The translations under genes were made by a program, and so were the position numbers. The notes below the pieces were generated by a model. The model saw only the letters and a program-made list of their open reading frames with translations. It was not told the origin of the DNA and made no database searches. Positions 25,528 to 35,060 of a DNA stretch of 64,000 bases are shown here, one piece after another. Origin of the DNA: Neisseriaceae bacterium HSC-16F19. GTDB taxonomy: Bacteria; Pseudomonadota; Gammaproteobacteria; Burkholderiales; Neisseriaceae. Position 1 is the first letter of the stretch. Every line of letters begins with the position of its first letter. Location of the stretch: positions 1 through 64,000 of the forward strand of contig NZ_JALJZY010000007.1 of the NCBI RefSeq assembly GCF_024171525.1, read 5' to 3'.

Positions 25528-26985
25528 TTACCAATAACCCAAAACCTTCCACCACAAACCGCCCACCACGGTGAAAACCAGCAGGTTGACCACGCTCATC
25601 ACAAAACCCATTTTCCACCATTCGCCCAGCGTGGTGTAACCGGAGCCGAAGATGACCGGCGAAGTGCCGGTGGCGTAATGGGTTAAGGTCATCATCAGGC
25701 TGGAGGCGGCCGCCATCATCAGCGCAAACAGCATGGGCGGTGCCCCCAAGGCAATGCCGGCGGCGTAGAAAGCGCCGAACATGGCGGTAATATGGGCGGT
25801 GGTACTGGCAAACATATAATGGGCATACATATAGGCCAGCAGCAGCAGGGCGCAGGAATACACCCAGCTCAAACCCAAACCGTCGATACCGGTTTCCAGC
25901 ACGCCGGAAAACCAGGCAATCAGCCCCAGCTTGTTCAAGAACGAAGCCATCATAATCAGCGCGCCAAACCAGATAATGGTGTCCCATGCACTTTTTTCCT
26001 GCAGAATATCATCCCAAGTCAGCACGCCGGTCAAAAGCAGCAAAGACAGGCCGATAAAGGCGGTGGTGGTGGCGTCCACCTTCCAGCCTGCGCCCAGCAG
26101 CATGGCGGGAATGTCCGCCCACAAGAGCAGCAACAGCGCAAAAATCGCCAGCATAATCCATTCGCCGCGCGACATCGGCCCCTGTTCGCGCAGGCGCTCT
26201 TTGGCAAAGGCCACGGCATTCGGGGTGGATTTCACTTCCGGCGGATACAGCAGATACACCACCAGGGGCATGATGGCCAGCGCCACCAAACCCGGCAGCA
26301 GCATGGCCAGCGCCCAAGTGCCCCAACTCAGATGAATATCGCTGTTGGTGGCCTTGGCCACCAAATCGACCACCAGCGGATTGGGCGCGGTGGCGGTGAT
26401 GAACATGGCCGAGGTAATCGGATTGCTGTGGTAATTCACCAGCGCCAGAAACTTGCCCATGCGTTTTTCCGTGCCTTGGTCGGGGTGGGAATCGTAGCTG
26501 GTGGCAATCGCCTTCATTACCGGATGGATGATGCCGCCGCCGCGGGCGGTATTGCTCGGCGTCACCGGTGCCAGCATCAGTTCGGAAATCGCCAGGCTGT
26601 AGCCGATGCCGAGGGTGCGTTTGCCCCATACGGCAATAAACCAATAGCCGAAACGCGCACCCAGCCCGGTTTTGAGCAGGCCGCGCGAAATCATGATGGC
26701 CACGCCAATCAGCCAGATGAGCGAGCTGCTGAAACTGGAGAGCGCATCACGCATGGCATCGGCCGGTTTTTCCGCGGTCACGCCGGTAAGCGCCACTATG
26801 GTGATGGCCAAAATCGACAAAGCGCCAATCGGCATGGCCTTGCCGATGATGGCGGCAATCACGCCCACAAACATGGCCAGCAGATACCAAGCCTGCGGCG
26901 TTACCCCTTCCGGCACCGGAAGGCCGAAAGCAATCAGTAAAGCCAGCGCCACCGCAATGGCCGCCGGAATCGGTTTGAATCCCAT
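25528..26985 (-). CDS. DASS-family sodium/dicarboxylate (or sulfate) symporter
   Basis: 485 aa, about 12 helices. SNTARGGGIIHPV and ITATAPNPLVV are the paired substrate/sodium-binding loops of the divalent anion:sodium symporter family, and THYATGTSPVIFG is the second-repeat counterpart. The form is close to the 2-oxoglutarate/malate and succinate type. The ATG at 26985 was chosen because GGAGG lies nine bases upstream. Two methionines further upstream would overlap that site. Confidence 0.9.
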   Translation of the reverse strand: MGFKPIPAAIAVALALLIAFGLPVPEGVTPQAWYLLAMFVGVIAAIIGKAMPIGALSILAITIVALTGVTAEKPADAMRDALSSFSSSLIWLIGVAIMISRGLLKTGLGARFGYWFIAVWGKRTLGIGYSLAISELMLAPVTPSNTARGGGIIHPVMKAIATSYDSHPDQGTEKRMGKFLALVNYHSNPITSAMFITATAPNPLVVDLVAKATNSDIHLSWGTWALAMLLPGLVALAIMPLVVYLLYPPEVKSTPNAVAFAKERLREQGPMSRGEWIMLAIFALLLLLWADIPAMLLGAGWKVDATTTAFIGLSLLLLTGVLTWDDILQEKSAWDTIIWFGALIMMASFLNKLGLIAWFSGVLETGIDGLGLSWVYSCALLLLAYMYAHYMFASTTAHITAMFGAFYAAGIALGAPPMLFALMMAAASSLMMTLTHYATGTSPVIFGSGYTTLGEWWKMGFVMSVVNLLVFTVVGGLWWKVLGYW

Positions 26986-27211
26986 GGTCAGCATCCTCCT
27001 TGTCAAGCCGCCATCATTCGACAATTGCTGCAACACAACAAGCGCAACGGCAGCATTGCTTGATGTGCGGCAAACAAAGTGCAGAAAGGATTTGGCACAG
27101 GTCAAATCATGTGCATATTTAACGTCATAGTTGAGGCAGGTATTGGCGGAAAAAGCAGGGAACGGATGCTGTGCTGTATTGCGACGCAGCAATTTAAAAA
27201 CGTAAACTTAT

Positions 27212-27323
27212 TTGACAGAATTGTGAATTTTTTCAAAAATATCACACTATTCCGGTACATTAATTAATAACTGATTGATTGTTGTACCTTCTTGGAACTT
27301 CAAGCTGAACAAGGACAAGCATC
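27212..27323 (+). promoter_or_regulatory. Leader of oppA with a possible promoter
   Basis: The 338-base gap between the divergent transporter and oppA is AT-rich from 27180 on and contains TTGACA at 27212-27217, but no good -10 box at standard distance (AAAAAT at 17 bases). I see no gene in the gap. CAAGGACAAG before the ATG is the ribosome site. Confidence 0.35.
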
Positions 27324-29006
27324 ATGAGCGACAAACACACTGTTTTCAAACCTTCTGCCCTTTTGGCTGCCCTCGGTCTGGCCTTTGGTCTGGCTGCCTG
27401 TGGCGGCGGCGACGGGCAAAAACCGGCCCAAGCGCCTGCGGATACGCCCGCGGTTCAAGCCGGTGAGTTGGCCGAGAAACAGGAAGTGGTGATCAACAAC
27501 GCCGCCGAGCCGGAGTCTCTGGACCCGCACAAAGTATCCGGCGTGCCCGAATCCAATCTGTTGCGCCAGATGTTTGTCGGCCTGACCAGCACCGATGCCG
27601 ACGGCAATACTGTGCCCGGCATGGCCGAGTCTTGGGAAAGCAGCGACAACCAGACCTGGGTGTTCAAGCTGCGTGATGCCAAATGGTCCAACGGTGACCC
27701 GGTAACCGCACAAGACTTCGTGTACAGCCTGCAACGTCTGGTAGACCCGAATACCGCTTCTCCGTATTCCAGCTATGCGGAAGACGCCAAAATGCTCAAT
27801 GCCGCAGCCATCATCAACGGCAAGGCCAAGCCCGACACCTTGGGCGTGAAAGCCGTGGACGAAAAAACCCTGGAAATCACCTTGGAGCAGCCGGTGCCCT
27901 ATTTCCCGGATATGCTCATCCACACTTCCATGAAGCCGGTGAACCAAAAAGTGGTGGAGCAGCACGGCGAAAAATGGACTGCTCCGGAAAACATCGTGGT
28001 CAACGGCGCTTACAAGCTGACCGAATGGGTGGTCAACGGCCACATCACCATGGAGCGCAACAGCGAATATTTTGATGATGCCAAAACCACCATCAACAAA
28101 ATCACCATGCTGCCCATTAATTCCCAATCCACCGACATGAGCCGCTTCAAGGCCGGTGAGATTGATTTCACCTACAACGACATCCCCAGCGAGCAGTTCC
28201 AGGCGCTGAAACAGGAATTGGGCGACCAAGTCAAAGTGGCTCCCTATCTGTGTACTTATTACTATGAGTTCAACCACACCAAAGCACCGTTTGACAACGC
28301 CAATGTACGCAAGGCGCTGCAACTGACCTTGGACCGCGAAACCGTGGCCGAGAAAGTGTTTGGCCGTGGCGAAACCGCCGCCTACCAATACACCCCCAAT
28401 GCCGCCCAAGGCATGAAGGCTTACACGCCGGAGTGGAAAGACTGGGACAAGGCAAAACGGGTTGAGGAAGCCAAGAAACTGTTGGCCGAAGCCGGTTACG
28501 ACAGCAGCAAACCGCTCAAATTCGAGCTTCTGTACAACACCAACGAAAACCACAAAAAAGGTGCGGTGGCGGCCTCCGCCCTGTGGCAGGAAGCACTGGG
28601 CAAGGATGTGATCGACATCACCCTGACCAACCAGGAATGGAAAACCTATCTGGACACCCGCCGTACCCAGAAACACCAAATGTCGCGCGGCGGCTGGTGT
28701 GCGGATTACAACGAGGCGTCCACCTTCCTCAATACCTTCAAGTCCGACAGCAGCAGCAACTACGGCAAATACCAGAGTGCCGAATTTGACCAGCTGATGG
28801 CCAAGACCTTGGAAGCCGGTGTGACCGCCGACGAGCGCGGCGCGCTCTACCAGCAGGCCGAAGCCGTGCTGGATAAAGACGCCGCCACCGTGTTTGTATT
28901 CCACTATGTCAGCGCCCGTCTGGTGAAACCCTATGTGGCCGGTTTCACCGCCAAAGACCCGATGGACAACTGGCAGGTGAAAGACTGGTCTATCCTCAAG
29001 CACTAA
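27324..29006 (+). CDS. oppA: Oligopeptide ABC transporter, periplasmic-binding lipoprotein
   Basis: 560 aa. The signal peptide ends in a lipobox (LAAC, Cys26), so it is a lipoprotein. The family 5 solute-binding signature AEPESLDPHKVSG comes soon after, with ESWESSDNQTWVFKLRDAKW and DGETV-like segments (LTLDRETVAEKVFG) further on. It binds peptides and delivers them to the permease OppBC. It lies at the head of oppABCDF but is separated from oppB by 558 bases with its own terminator, giving it a separate expression level. Confidence 0.95.
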   Translation: MSDKHTVFKPSALLAALGLAFGLAACGGGDGQKPAQAPADTPAVQAGELAEKQEVVINNAAEPESLDPHKVSGVPESNLLRQMFVGLTSTDADGNTVPGMAESWESSDNQTWVFKLRDAKWSNGDPVTAQDFVYSLQRLVDPNTASPYSSYAEDAKMLNAAAIINGKAKPDTLGVKAVDEKTLEITLEQPVPYFPDMLIHTSMKPVNQKVVEQHGEKWTAPENIVVNGAYKLTEWVVNGHITMERNSEYFDDAKTTINKITMLPINSQSTDMSRFKAGEIDFTYNDIPSEQFQALKQELGDQVKVAPYLCTYYYEFNHTKAPFDNANVRKALQLTLDRETVAEKVFGRGETAAYQYTPNAAQGMKAYTPEWKDWDKAKRVEEAKKLLAEAGYDSSKPLKFELLYNTNENHKKGAVAASALWQEALGKDVIDITLTNQEWKTYLDTRRTQKHQMSRGGWCADYNEASTFLNTFKSDSSSNYGKYQSAEFDQLMAKTLEAGVTADERGALYQQAEAVLDKDAATVFVFHYVSARLVKPYVAGFTAKDPMDNWQVKDWSILKH

Positions 29007-29028
29007 GCGCGGGGTACCGGTTGCCGCC

Positions 29029-29070
29029 AACCGCCGCCCTGATGGATTTTAGGGCGGCGGTTTGCTTTTT
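29029..29070 (+). terminator. Rho-independent terminator after oppA
   Basis: AACCGCCGCCCT / AGGGCGGCGGTT twelve-base stem, ten-base loop, then TTGCTTTTT. Confidence 0.9.
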
Positions 29071-29097
29071 CAGGCAGCCTGTAAATGCATACCGGCC

Positions 29098-29261
29098 TAG
29101 GGCAAACTGACAATTCGTTCACGGCTGCTTTTTTGTCAAAAATCGCCCGCTTCTGCGTTGGAAATGCTCGCAAGGTGTCCAACCTTGCTGTGCTTTCCGC
29201 CTTGAATCGGACGTTTTTGCCTAAAAAATCAGCTACGCGCCCAAATTGTCAGTTCGCCCTA
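29098..29261. mobile_element. 164-bp TAGGGC inverted-repeat element, copy A
   Basis: Starts TAGGGCAAACTGACAATTCG and ends TTGTCAGTTCGCCCTA. The interior includes AAAAATCGCCCGCTTCTGCG and GCTCGCAAGGTGTCCAACC. Copy B at 31635-31798 has the same length in the opposite orientation. No reading frame for a transposase, so it would be moved in trans. Confidence 0.75.
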
Positions 29262-29302
29262 ATACCAATTTAAAAAATTAAATATAAAGAAGAAAGTTAC
29301 TT

Positions 29303-29390
29303 GAAACAGATTCTGCGACAACGCTTAGCTACGCGCAGAATGACGGCACTCAGTCATCCTGCGCGCAGTCGCAGGATCTTGATCAAGATA
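29303..29390. repeat. ATTCTGCG-type repeats
   Basis: AGATTCTGCGACAACGC ... GCGCAGAATGAC followed by a similar GTCATCCTGCGCGCAGTCGC unit. A related copy is at 59516-59550. The rest of the oppA-oppB gap (29391-29564) holds only an uptake-sequence pair at about 29503-29528. Confidence 0.65.
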
Positions 29391-29564
29391 ATGCATGCTA
29401 TAAAGCAAGCCCATTCTTTAGATTATTTTTTTGAATGGGTCTAACCGGATATCCTTCGGGCAGACATCTTTATTTTTATTCTGCCACACAAACACAGCCT
29501 TCAGGCTGCCTGAAACCTTCAGGCAGCCCCCATACCCACAATAAACAGAAAAGGCGGCCCTACC

Positions 29565-30485
29565 ATGTTCAAACTGATATTCCGCCGTGTGCTGGAAGCC
29601 ATCCCGACCATGCTGGTGCTGATTACCGTATCGTTTTTTATGATGCGGCTGGCACCGGGCAGTCCCTTTACCGGCGAGCGCAATCTGCCGCCGGCGGTTT
29701 TGGCCAATATCGAAGCCAAATACCACCTCAACGACCCCATGTGGCTGCAATACTTAAACTACCTCAAGCAATTGCTGCAAGGTGATTTCGGCCCGTCGTT
29801 CAAATACAAAGACTATACCGTAAACGAACTCTTGGCCCAGGCCCTGCCGGTGTCGCTGGAAATCGGCCTCTACGCTTTTGTGATTGCGCTGGTACTCGGC
29901 GTGGCGCTGGGGGTGATTGCCGCCCTGCGCCAAAACAGCTGGCTCGATTACATCCTCATGGGTTTTGCCATGACCGGGGTGGTGGTGCCCAGCTTTGTGA
30001 AGGCGCCGCTCTTGGTGCTGATTTTCGCCATCACCCTCAAATGGCTGCCCGCCGGCGGCTGGAACAACGGCGCCGTGAGCAATCTGGTGTTGCCGGTGGC
30101 GGCCCTGGCCATGGCCTATGTATCCAGTATTGCACGGATTACCCGCGGTTCCATGATTGAGGTGATGAACAGCCAGTTTATCCGCACCGCCCGCGCCAAA
30201 GGTTTGTCCATGCGCTACATCGTATTCAAACACGCGCTGCGCCCGGCCATGCTGCCGGTGATTTCCTACCTCGGCCCGGCTTTTGTCGGCATCATCACCG
30301 GCTCGATTGTGATTGAAACCATTTTCGGCCTGCCCGGCATCGGCCAGCTGTTTGTCAACGGCGCGCTCAACCGCGACTACGGCATGGTGCTGAGCCTCAC
30401 CATTTTGGTGGGCGTGCTCACCATTGTATTTAATGCGGTGGTGGACATTTTGTATGCCGTGATTGATCCGAAAATCCGTTATTGA
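29565..30485 (+). CDS. oppB: Oligopeptide ABC transporter permease
   Basis: 306 aa, six helices. MFKLIFRRVLEAIPTMLVLI is the typical OppB/DppB start, and the EAA loop that contacts the ATPases reads FIRTARAKGLSMRYIVFKHALRP (partly quoted). It pairs with OppC to form the channel. It is followed by oppC after a gap of about 100 bases with a half palindrome and an uptake sequence. Confidence 0.95.
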   Translation: MFKLIFRRVLEAIPTMLVLITVSFFMMRLAPGSPFTGERNLPPAVLANIEAKYHLNDPMWLQYLNYLKQLLQGDFGPSFKYKDYTVNELLAQALPVSLEIGLYAFVIALVLGVALGVIAALRQNSWLDYILMGFAMTGVVVPSFVKAPLLVLIFAITLKWLPAGGWNNGAVSNLVLPVAALAMAYVSSIARITRGSMIEVMNSQFIRTARAKGLSMRYIVFKHALRPAMLPVISYLGPAFVGIITGSIVIETIFGLPGIGQLFVNGALNRDYGMVLSLTILVGVLTIVFNAVVDILYAVIDPKIRY

Positions 30486-30588
30486 TCAGGTAGGTTGGGT
30501 TGTAAACCCAACATTTCTAAATAGCTTTGGAAACATGGAAAGTTTCAGGCTGCCTGAAAACCCAAAATAAAACCGAGAGCACACTACC

Positions 30589-31497
30589 ATGATGATAAGC
30601 AAAAAACAGGCGCAGGCCGTGGCCGCCATGGCCGAAGAAGCCGACATCCAAGGCCGCAGTTTGTGGCAGGACGCATGGCGGCGTTTCCGCCACAACCGCG
30701 CCGCACTGATGAGTATGGCCGTGTTGGCGCTGATTGCCGTGTTTGTGGTGGTCACGCCGTGGATTGCGCCCTTTGCCTTCGACCACACCGACTGGGCACA
30801 TATGCAGGCGGCGCCGTCTTTCGACAACAAGCATTATTTCGGCACCGATTCGCTCGGCCGCGATTTGCTGGTGCGCACCGCCATCGGCGGCCAGATTTCG
30901 CTGATGGTGGGTTTGGCCGGTGCCTTGGTGGCAGTCTTGGTGGGCACGATTTACGGCGCCACCTCCGGCTATGTCGGCGGTAAAACCGATATGGTGATGA
31001 TGCGTTTTCTGGAAATCCTCAATGCCTTTCCGTTTATGTTCTTCGTCATCCTGCTGGTCACCTTCTTCGGTCGCAATCTGATGTTTATCTTTGTGGCCAT
31101 CGGCCTGGTGTCGTGGCTGGACGTGGCGCGGATTGTGCGCGGCCAGACCCTGAGCCTGAAGCGCAAGGAGTTTATTGAAGCGGCGCAGGTGGGCGGCGTG
31201 TCCGGGCGCAATATCGTCATGCGCCACATTGTGCCCAATGTGCTGGGCGTGGTGGTGGTCTATGCCTTGCTGTTGGTGCCGAGCATGATTTTATTTGAAT
31301 CCTTTTTGAGCTTCTTGGGTCTCGGCGTGCAGGAGCCGCGTACCAGCTGGGGCGCCTTGCTGCAAGACGGCGCGCAGACCATGCAGGTGGCGCCGTGGCA
31401 GCTGTTGATACCCAGCGTGTTTCTGGTGGTGACGCTGTTTTGCTTTAACTTTATCGGCGACGGCCTGCGCGACGCCTTGGATCCGAAAGACCGCTGA
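30589..31497 (+). CDS. oppC: Oligopeptide ABC transporter permease
   Basis: 302 aa. The cytoplasmic N-terminus (GRSLWQDAWRRFRHNRAAL) precedes the first helix, as in OppC. The loop FGTDSLGRDLLVRTAIGGQI is the OppC/DppC hallmark, and the EAA loop reads EFIEAAQVGGVSGRNIVMRH. It is the partner of OppB. Two adjacent ATG codons at the start make the exact residue uncertain by one. Confidence 0.95.
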   Translation: MMISKKQAQAVAAMAEEADIQGRSLWQDAWRRFRHNRAALMSMAVLALIAVFVVVTPWIAPFAFDHTDWAHMQAAPSFDNKHYFGTDSLGRDLLVRTAIGGQISLMVGLAGALVAVLVGTIYGATSGYVGGKTDMVMMRFLEILNAFPFMFFVILLVTFFGRNLMFIFVAIGLVSWLDVARIVRGQTLSLKRKEFIEAAQVGGVSGRNIVMRHIVPNVLGVVVVYALLLVPSMILFESFLSFLGLGVQEPRTSWGALLQDGAQTMQVAPWQLLIPSVFLVVTLFCFNFIGDGLRDALDPKDR

Positions 31498-31515
31498 TGA
31501 TGCGTGCTCATAACC

Positions 31516-31583
31516 GTAGCTTGGGTCGCCAGACCCAACACTTGCCAATATTGCAAAAATGTTGGGTCTGACGACCCAACCTA
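31516..31583. repeat. TTGGGTC inverted repeat pair
   Basis: TAGCTTGGGTCGCCAGACCC and inverted TTGGGTCTGACGACCCAACC. Same family as 6420. A palindromic TTTCAGGCAGCCTGAAA follows at 31613-31629. Confidence 0.8.
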
Positions 31584-31634
31584 TACCGCTCCAAACAACG
31601 GCGCCGCACATCTTTCAGGCAGCCTGAAACACAC

Positions 31635-31798
31635 TAGGGCGAACTGACCATCCGGGCGCGCAGCTGATTTTTTAGGCAAAAACGTCCGGTTCAAGGCGAA
31701 AAGCGCAGCAAGGTTGAACACCTTGCGAGCATTTTCAACGCAGAAACGGGCGATTTTTGGCAAAAAAGCAGTCGTGAACGAATGGTCAGTTTGCCCTA
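31635..31798. mobile_element. 164-bp TAGGGC inverted-repeat element, copy B
   Basis: Starts TAGGGCGAACTGACCATCCG and ends AATGGTCAGTTTGCCCTA. Inverted relative to copy A and equal in length. It lies between oppC and oppD. Confidence 0.75.
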
Positions 31799-31834
31799 AT
31801 AACACACCCACAGGCTTCTGATTGGGAAACAAAC

Positions 31835-32839
31835 ATGAACACAAGCCCCTTGCTTCAGGTACGCGATTTGCGCGTAATCTTCCACACCGAAGACGGCGAT
31901 GTCACCGCCGTCAACGACCTTAATTTCGACCTGCACCAAGGCGAGACCTTGGGTATTGTCGGCGAATCCGGCTCCGGCAAATCGCAAACCGCCTTTGCCA
32001 TGATGGGTCTGTTGGCCAAAAACGGCCGCACCGCCGGTTCGGTGCAGTTTGAAGGCCGCGAAATTTTGGGCTTGCCGGAAAAAGAGCTCAACCGCATCCG
32101 CGCCGAGCAAATCGCCATGATTTTCCAAGACCCGATGACTTCGCTCAATCCGTATATGAAAGTGGGCAACCAGTTAGCGGAAGTGCTGATGCTGCACAAA
32201 GGCATGGGCAAGAGCGAGGCTTGGGCCGAGGCGCTGAAGATGCTCGATGCGGTAAAAATTCCCGAAGCGCAAAAACGCATCGGCATGTATCCGCATGAGT
32301 TTTCCGGCGGTATGCGCCAGCGGGTGATGATAGCCATGGCGCTGTTGTGCCGCCCCAAACTCCTGATTGCCGACGAGCCGACTACCGCGCTGGACGTGAC
32401 CGTGCAGGCACAGATTATGGCCCTGCTCAACGAATTGAAACGCGATTTCGGCACCACCATCATCATGATTACCCACGATTTGGGCGTGGTGGCCGGTATT
32501 TGCGACAAGGTGCTGGTGATGTATGCCGGGCGCACCATGGAATACGGCAGCGTCAACGACATCTTCTACCGCCCCACCCATCCTTACAGCCTGGGCCTGC
32601 TCGGCGCCATGCCGCGCTTGGACGACGAAACCGAAGAGCTGACCACCATTCCCGGCAACCCGCCCAATCTGTCGCGTCTGCCCGTCGGCTGCCCCTTCCA
32701 GCAGCGTTGCCAATATGTGCACGATGCCTGCCGCGAACAGGCACCGCCCTTGCAACACTTTGGCGACGAGCGCCAACGCGCCTGTTTGTGGATACCCGCA
32801 GACGGGCTGCCTGAAACCACCCAGCACGGAGCCGTATGA
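31835..32839 (+). CDS. oppD: Oligopeptide ABC transporter ATPase
   Basis: 334 aa. Walker A GESGSGKSQ, ABC signature FSGGMRQRV, Walker B LLIADEPTTALDV and the switch histidine in ITHDLGVV are all present. The C-terminal OppD/F extension contains the cysteines of PVGCPFQQRCQYVHDAC, suggestive of the Fe-S site in this family. The end contains an uptake sequence and overlaps oppF by four bases. Confidence 0.96.
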   Translation: MNTSPLLQVRDLRVIFHTEDGDVTAVNDLNFDLHQGETLGIVGESGSGKSQTAFAMMGLLAKNGRTAGSVQFEGREILGLPEKELNRIRAEQIAMIFQDPMTSLNPYMKVGNQLAEVLMLHKGMGKSEAWAEALKMLDAVKIPEAQKRIGMYPHEFSGGMRQRVMIAMALLCRPKLLIADEPTTALDVTVQAQIMALLNELKRDFGTTIIMITHDLGVVAGICDKVLVMYAGRTMEYGSVNDIFYRPTHPYSLGLLGAMPRLDDETEELTTIPGNPPNLSRLPVGCPFQQRCQYVHDACREQAPPLQHFGDERQRACLWIPADGLPETTQHGAV

Positions 32840-33822
32840 TGAATGCCCCCCTTTTGCAGGTGCGCGACGTGGAAGTCGCCTTCGACATCAAACGCGACGG
32901 CGCGTTTTTCTGGCAGAAACCGGCCACCCTCAAAGCCGTCAACGGTGTGTCTTTCGAGCTCAACGCCGGCGAAACCCTGGGCGTGGTGGGCGAATCCGGT
33001 TGCGGCAAATCCACCCTGGCGCGCGCCATCATCGGCCTGGTGAAAGCGCGCTCCGGCAGCATTTGTTTTGAAGGCGAAGAATTGTTGGGCCTTCCGCCCA
33101 AAGCCATGCGCCTCAAACGCAAAGACATCCAGATGATTTTCCAAGATCCGCTGGCCTCGCTCAATCCGCGCATGACCGTGGGTGACATCATTGCCGAGCC
33201 GCTGCAAACCTATTTCCCGGAACTGGGCAAAGAAGAAGTGATGAACCGGGTAAAGGCGATGATGCAGAAAGTCGGCCTGCTCTCCAACCAGATCAACCGC
33301 TACCCGCACGAATTTTCCGGCGGCCAATGCCAGCGCATCGGCATTGCGCGCGCGCTGATTCTGGAACCCAAGCTGATTATCTGCGACGAGCCGGTATCGG
33401 CGCTGGACGTCTCCATTCAGGCGCAGGTGATCAATCTGCTCAAGCAGGTGCAAAAAGAAATGGGCTTGGCGCTTATCTTCATCGCCCACGATTTGTCGGT
33501 GGTGAAGCATATTTCCGACCGCGTGCTGGTGATGTATCTGGGCCATGCGGTGGAACTGGGCACTGACCGCGCCGTCTACAGCCGCCCCACCCACCCCTAC
33601 ACCCGCGCGCTGATGTCGGCGGTGCCGATTCCCGACCCCGATGCCGAGCGCAACAAAGTCATCCAGCTCTTGCCCGGCGATTTGCCCAGCCCCATCAACC
33701 CGCCTTCCGGCTGCGTGTTCCGCACCCGCTGTCCGCAGGCGGAGAATGACTGCGCCGACAGAAAACCGGGCTTGGAGGGCCATAGCGACCACCGCGTGGC
33801 TTGTTTGCACAGTACGGTGTAG
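32836..33822 (+). CDS. oppF: Oligopeptide ABC transporter ATPase
   Basis: 328 aa. Walker A GESGCGKSTL, signature FSGGQCQRIG, Walker B LIICDEPVSALDV, switch IAHDLSVVKH, and the C-terminal cysteine cluster SGCVFRTRCPQAENDC. It starts inside the oppD stop (ATGA overlap). It forms the heterodimeric motor with OppD. Confidence 0.96.
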   Translation: MMNAPLLQVRDVEVAFDIKRDGAFFWQKPATLKAVNGVSFELNAGETLGVVGESGCGKSTLARAIIGLVKARSGSICFEGEELLGLPPKAMRLKRKDIQMIFQDPLASLNPRMTVGDIIAEPLQTYFPELGKEEVMNRVKAMMQKVGLLSNQINRYPHEFSGGQCQRIGIARALILEPKLIICDEPVSALDVSIQAQVINLLKQVQKEMGLALIFIAHDLSVVKHISDRVLVMYLGHAVELGTDRAVYSRPTHPYTRALMSAVPIPDPDAERNKVIQLLPGDLPSPINPPSGCVFRTRCPQAENDCADRKPGLEGHSDHRVACLHSTV

Positions 33823-33836
33823 ACAGACAGGAATGG

Positions 33837-33870
33837 AAAAAGGCTGCCTGAAACCTTTCAGGCAGCCTTT
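33837..33870. terminator. Bidirectional paired-uptake-sequence terminator
   Basis: AAAAAGGCTGCCTGAAA-cc-TTTCAGGCAGCCTTT between the convergent oppF and pheA. Confidence 0.88.
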
Positions 33871-33902
33871 AATCATGAGTACAGCAAGCTCAGGCTGCAA
33901 CT

Positions 33903-34985
33903 TTAGAGCACCGCCTGCGGATAAGCGCCGATGATTTTCAAAAACGCGGCGCGCTCGCCCAAATCCGACAAGGCCCGTTCGATGGCCGGAGTTTCGGCGT
34001 GGCCTTCGATGTCGATAAAAAACACATAGTCCCACAAACCGGCACGGCTGGGGCGGCTTTCCAGCTTGGTCATGGACACACCGTGGGTGGAAAACGGTTG
34101 CAGCAAAGTGTGTACCGTGCCCACTCGGTTGGGTGCGGACACAATCAGCGAGGTTTTGTCGCGGCCGCTGGGGGCGGTTTGCTGATGGCCCAGCACCAAG
34201 AAGCGGGTGGTGTTATTGGGCTCGTCTTCGATATTGTTGGCCACTTTGGCCAATTGGTAGCGCTCCGCCGCGGCCTGTCCGGCAATGGCGGCGGCACCTG
34301 CATCGGCGGCGGCCAGGCGGGCGGCTTCGGCATTGCTGGACACGGACACGCGCGCCACCTGTTCGGGCAGATGGCGGTTCAGCCATTCGTGGCATTGCGC
34401 CAGCGCCTGCGCGTGGGCATAGACGGTACGCACACCCTCGAGACTGCCGTTTTGCTGCAACAAATGGTGATGAATGCGCAGCACCACTTCGCCGCAGGCT
34501 TTCAGGGGCGAGCTTACCAGCAAATCCAGGGTGCGCCCCACCGAGCCTTCGGTGGAGTTTTCCACCGGCGCGACCACATAATCGGCCTGACGCGCCTCCA
34601 CCAGGCGGAAACATTCGTCTATGGTGGTGCAGGGCTGGGTATGGGCGGCGTGGCCGAAATGCTTGATGGCGGCCTGCTGGGTAAACGTGCCCTCGGGGCC
34701 GAGATAGGCGATGGTAAGCGGCCGCTCCACCGCCAGGCATTCGCTCATGATTTCGCGGAACAAACGGGTCACGGCTTCGTCCGGCAAAATGCCGTGGCGG
34801 TTGAGCGCTTGGATGCGGCGCAACACCTCGGCCTCGCGTTCGGGGCGGTACACCACGCCCGTGCCTTTGAGTTCGCCGATGGCGCGGGCGTGCCCGGCGC
34901 GGCGGTTCAAGAGTTCCAGCACTTGGGCGTCGATTGCGTCTATGGCTTGGCGGTGGGGCAGTAATTGTTCGTCGGTAGCGTGCAT
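33903..34985 (-). CDS. pheA: Chorismate mutase / prephenate dehydratase (P-protein)
   Basis: 360 aa, bifunctional. Residues ~1-90 are an AroQ-type chorismate mutase (AIDAQVLELLNRRAGHARAI). The dehydratase follows (AYLGPEGTFTQQAAIKHFG, APVENSTEGSVGRTLDLL, NNTTRFLVLG). The last ~80 residues are an ACT domain (HTLLQPFSTHGVSMTKLESR) for feedback by phenylalanine. It makes phenylpyruvate. Confidence 0.96.
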   Translation of the reverse strand: MHATDEQLLPHRQAIDAIDAQVLELLNRRAGHARAIGELKGTGVVYRPEREAEVLRRIQALNRHGILPDEAVTRLFREIMSECLAVERPLTIAYLGPEGTFTQQAAIKHFGHAAHTQPCTTIDECFRLVEARQADYVVAPVENSTEGSVGRTLDLLVSSPLKACGEVVLRIHHHLLQQNGSLEGVRTVYAHAQALAQCHEWLNRHLPEQVARVSVSSNAEAARLAAADAGAAAIAGQAAAERYQLAKVANNIEDEPNNTTRFLVLGHQQTAPSGRDKTSLIVSAPNRVGTVHTLLQPFSTHGVSMTKLESRPSRAGLWDYVFFIDIEGHAETPAIERALSDLGERAAFLKIIGAYPQAVL

Positions 34986-35060
34986 GATGCAAAAAGAGGG
35001 GCGGCCAAAAAAGGACTATTGTATAGCAGCCGCTCGGGCAAAACCACCCGAAGCCTGCCC

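Noticed and set aside
27300..29030. 576-codon open frame opposite oppA
   Set aside because: Antisense shadow; oppA has a lipobox, family motifs and its own ribosome site and terminator.
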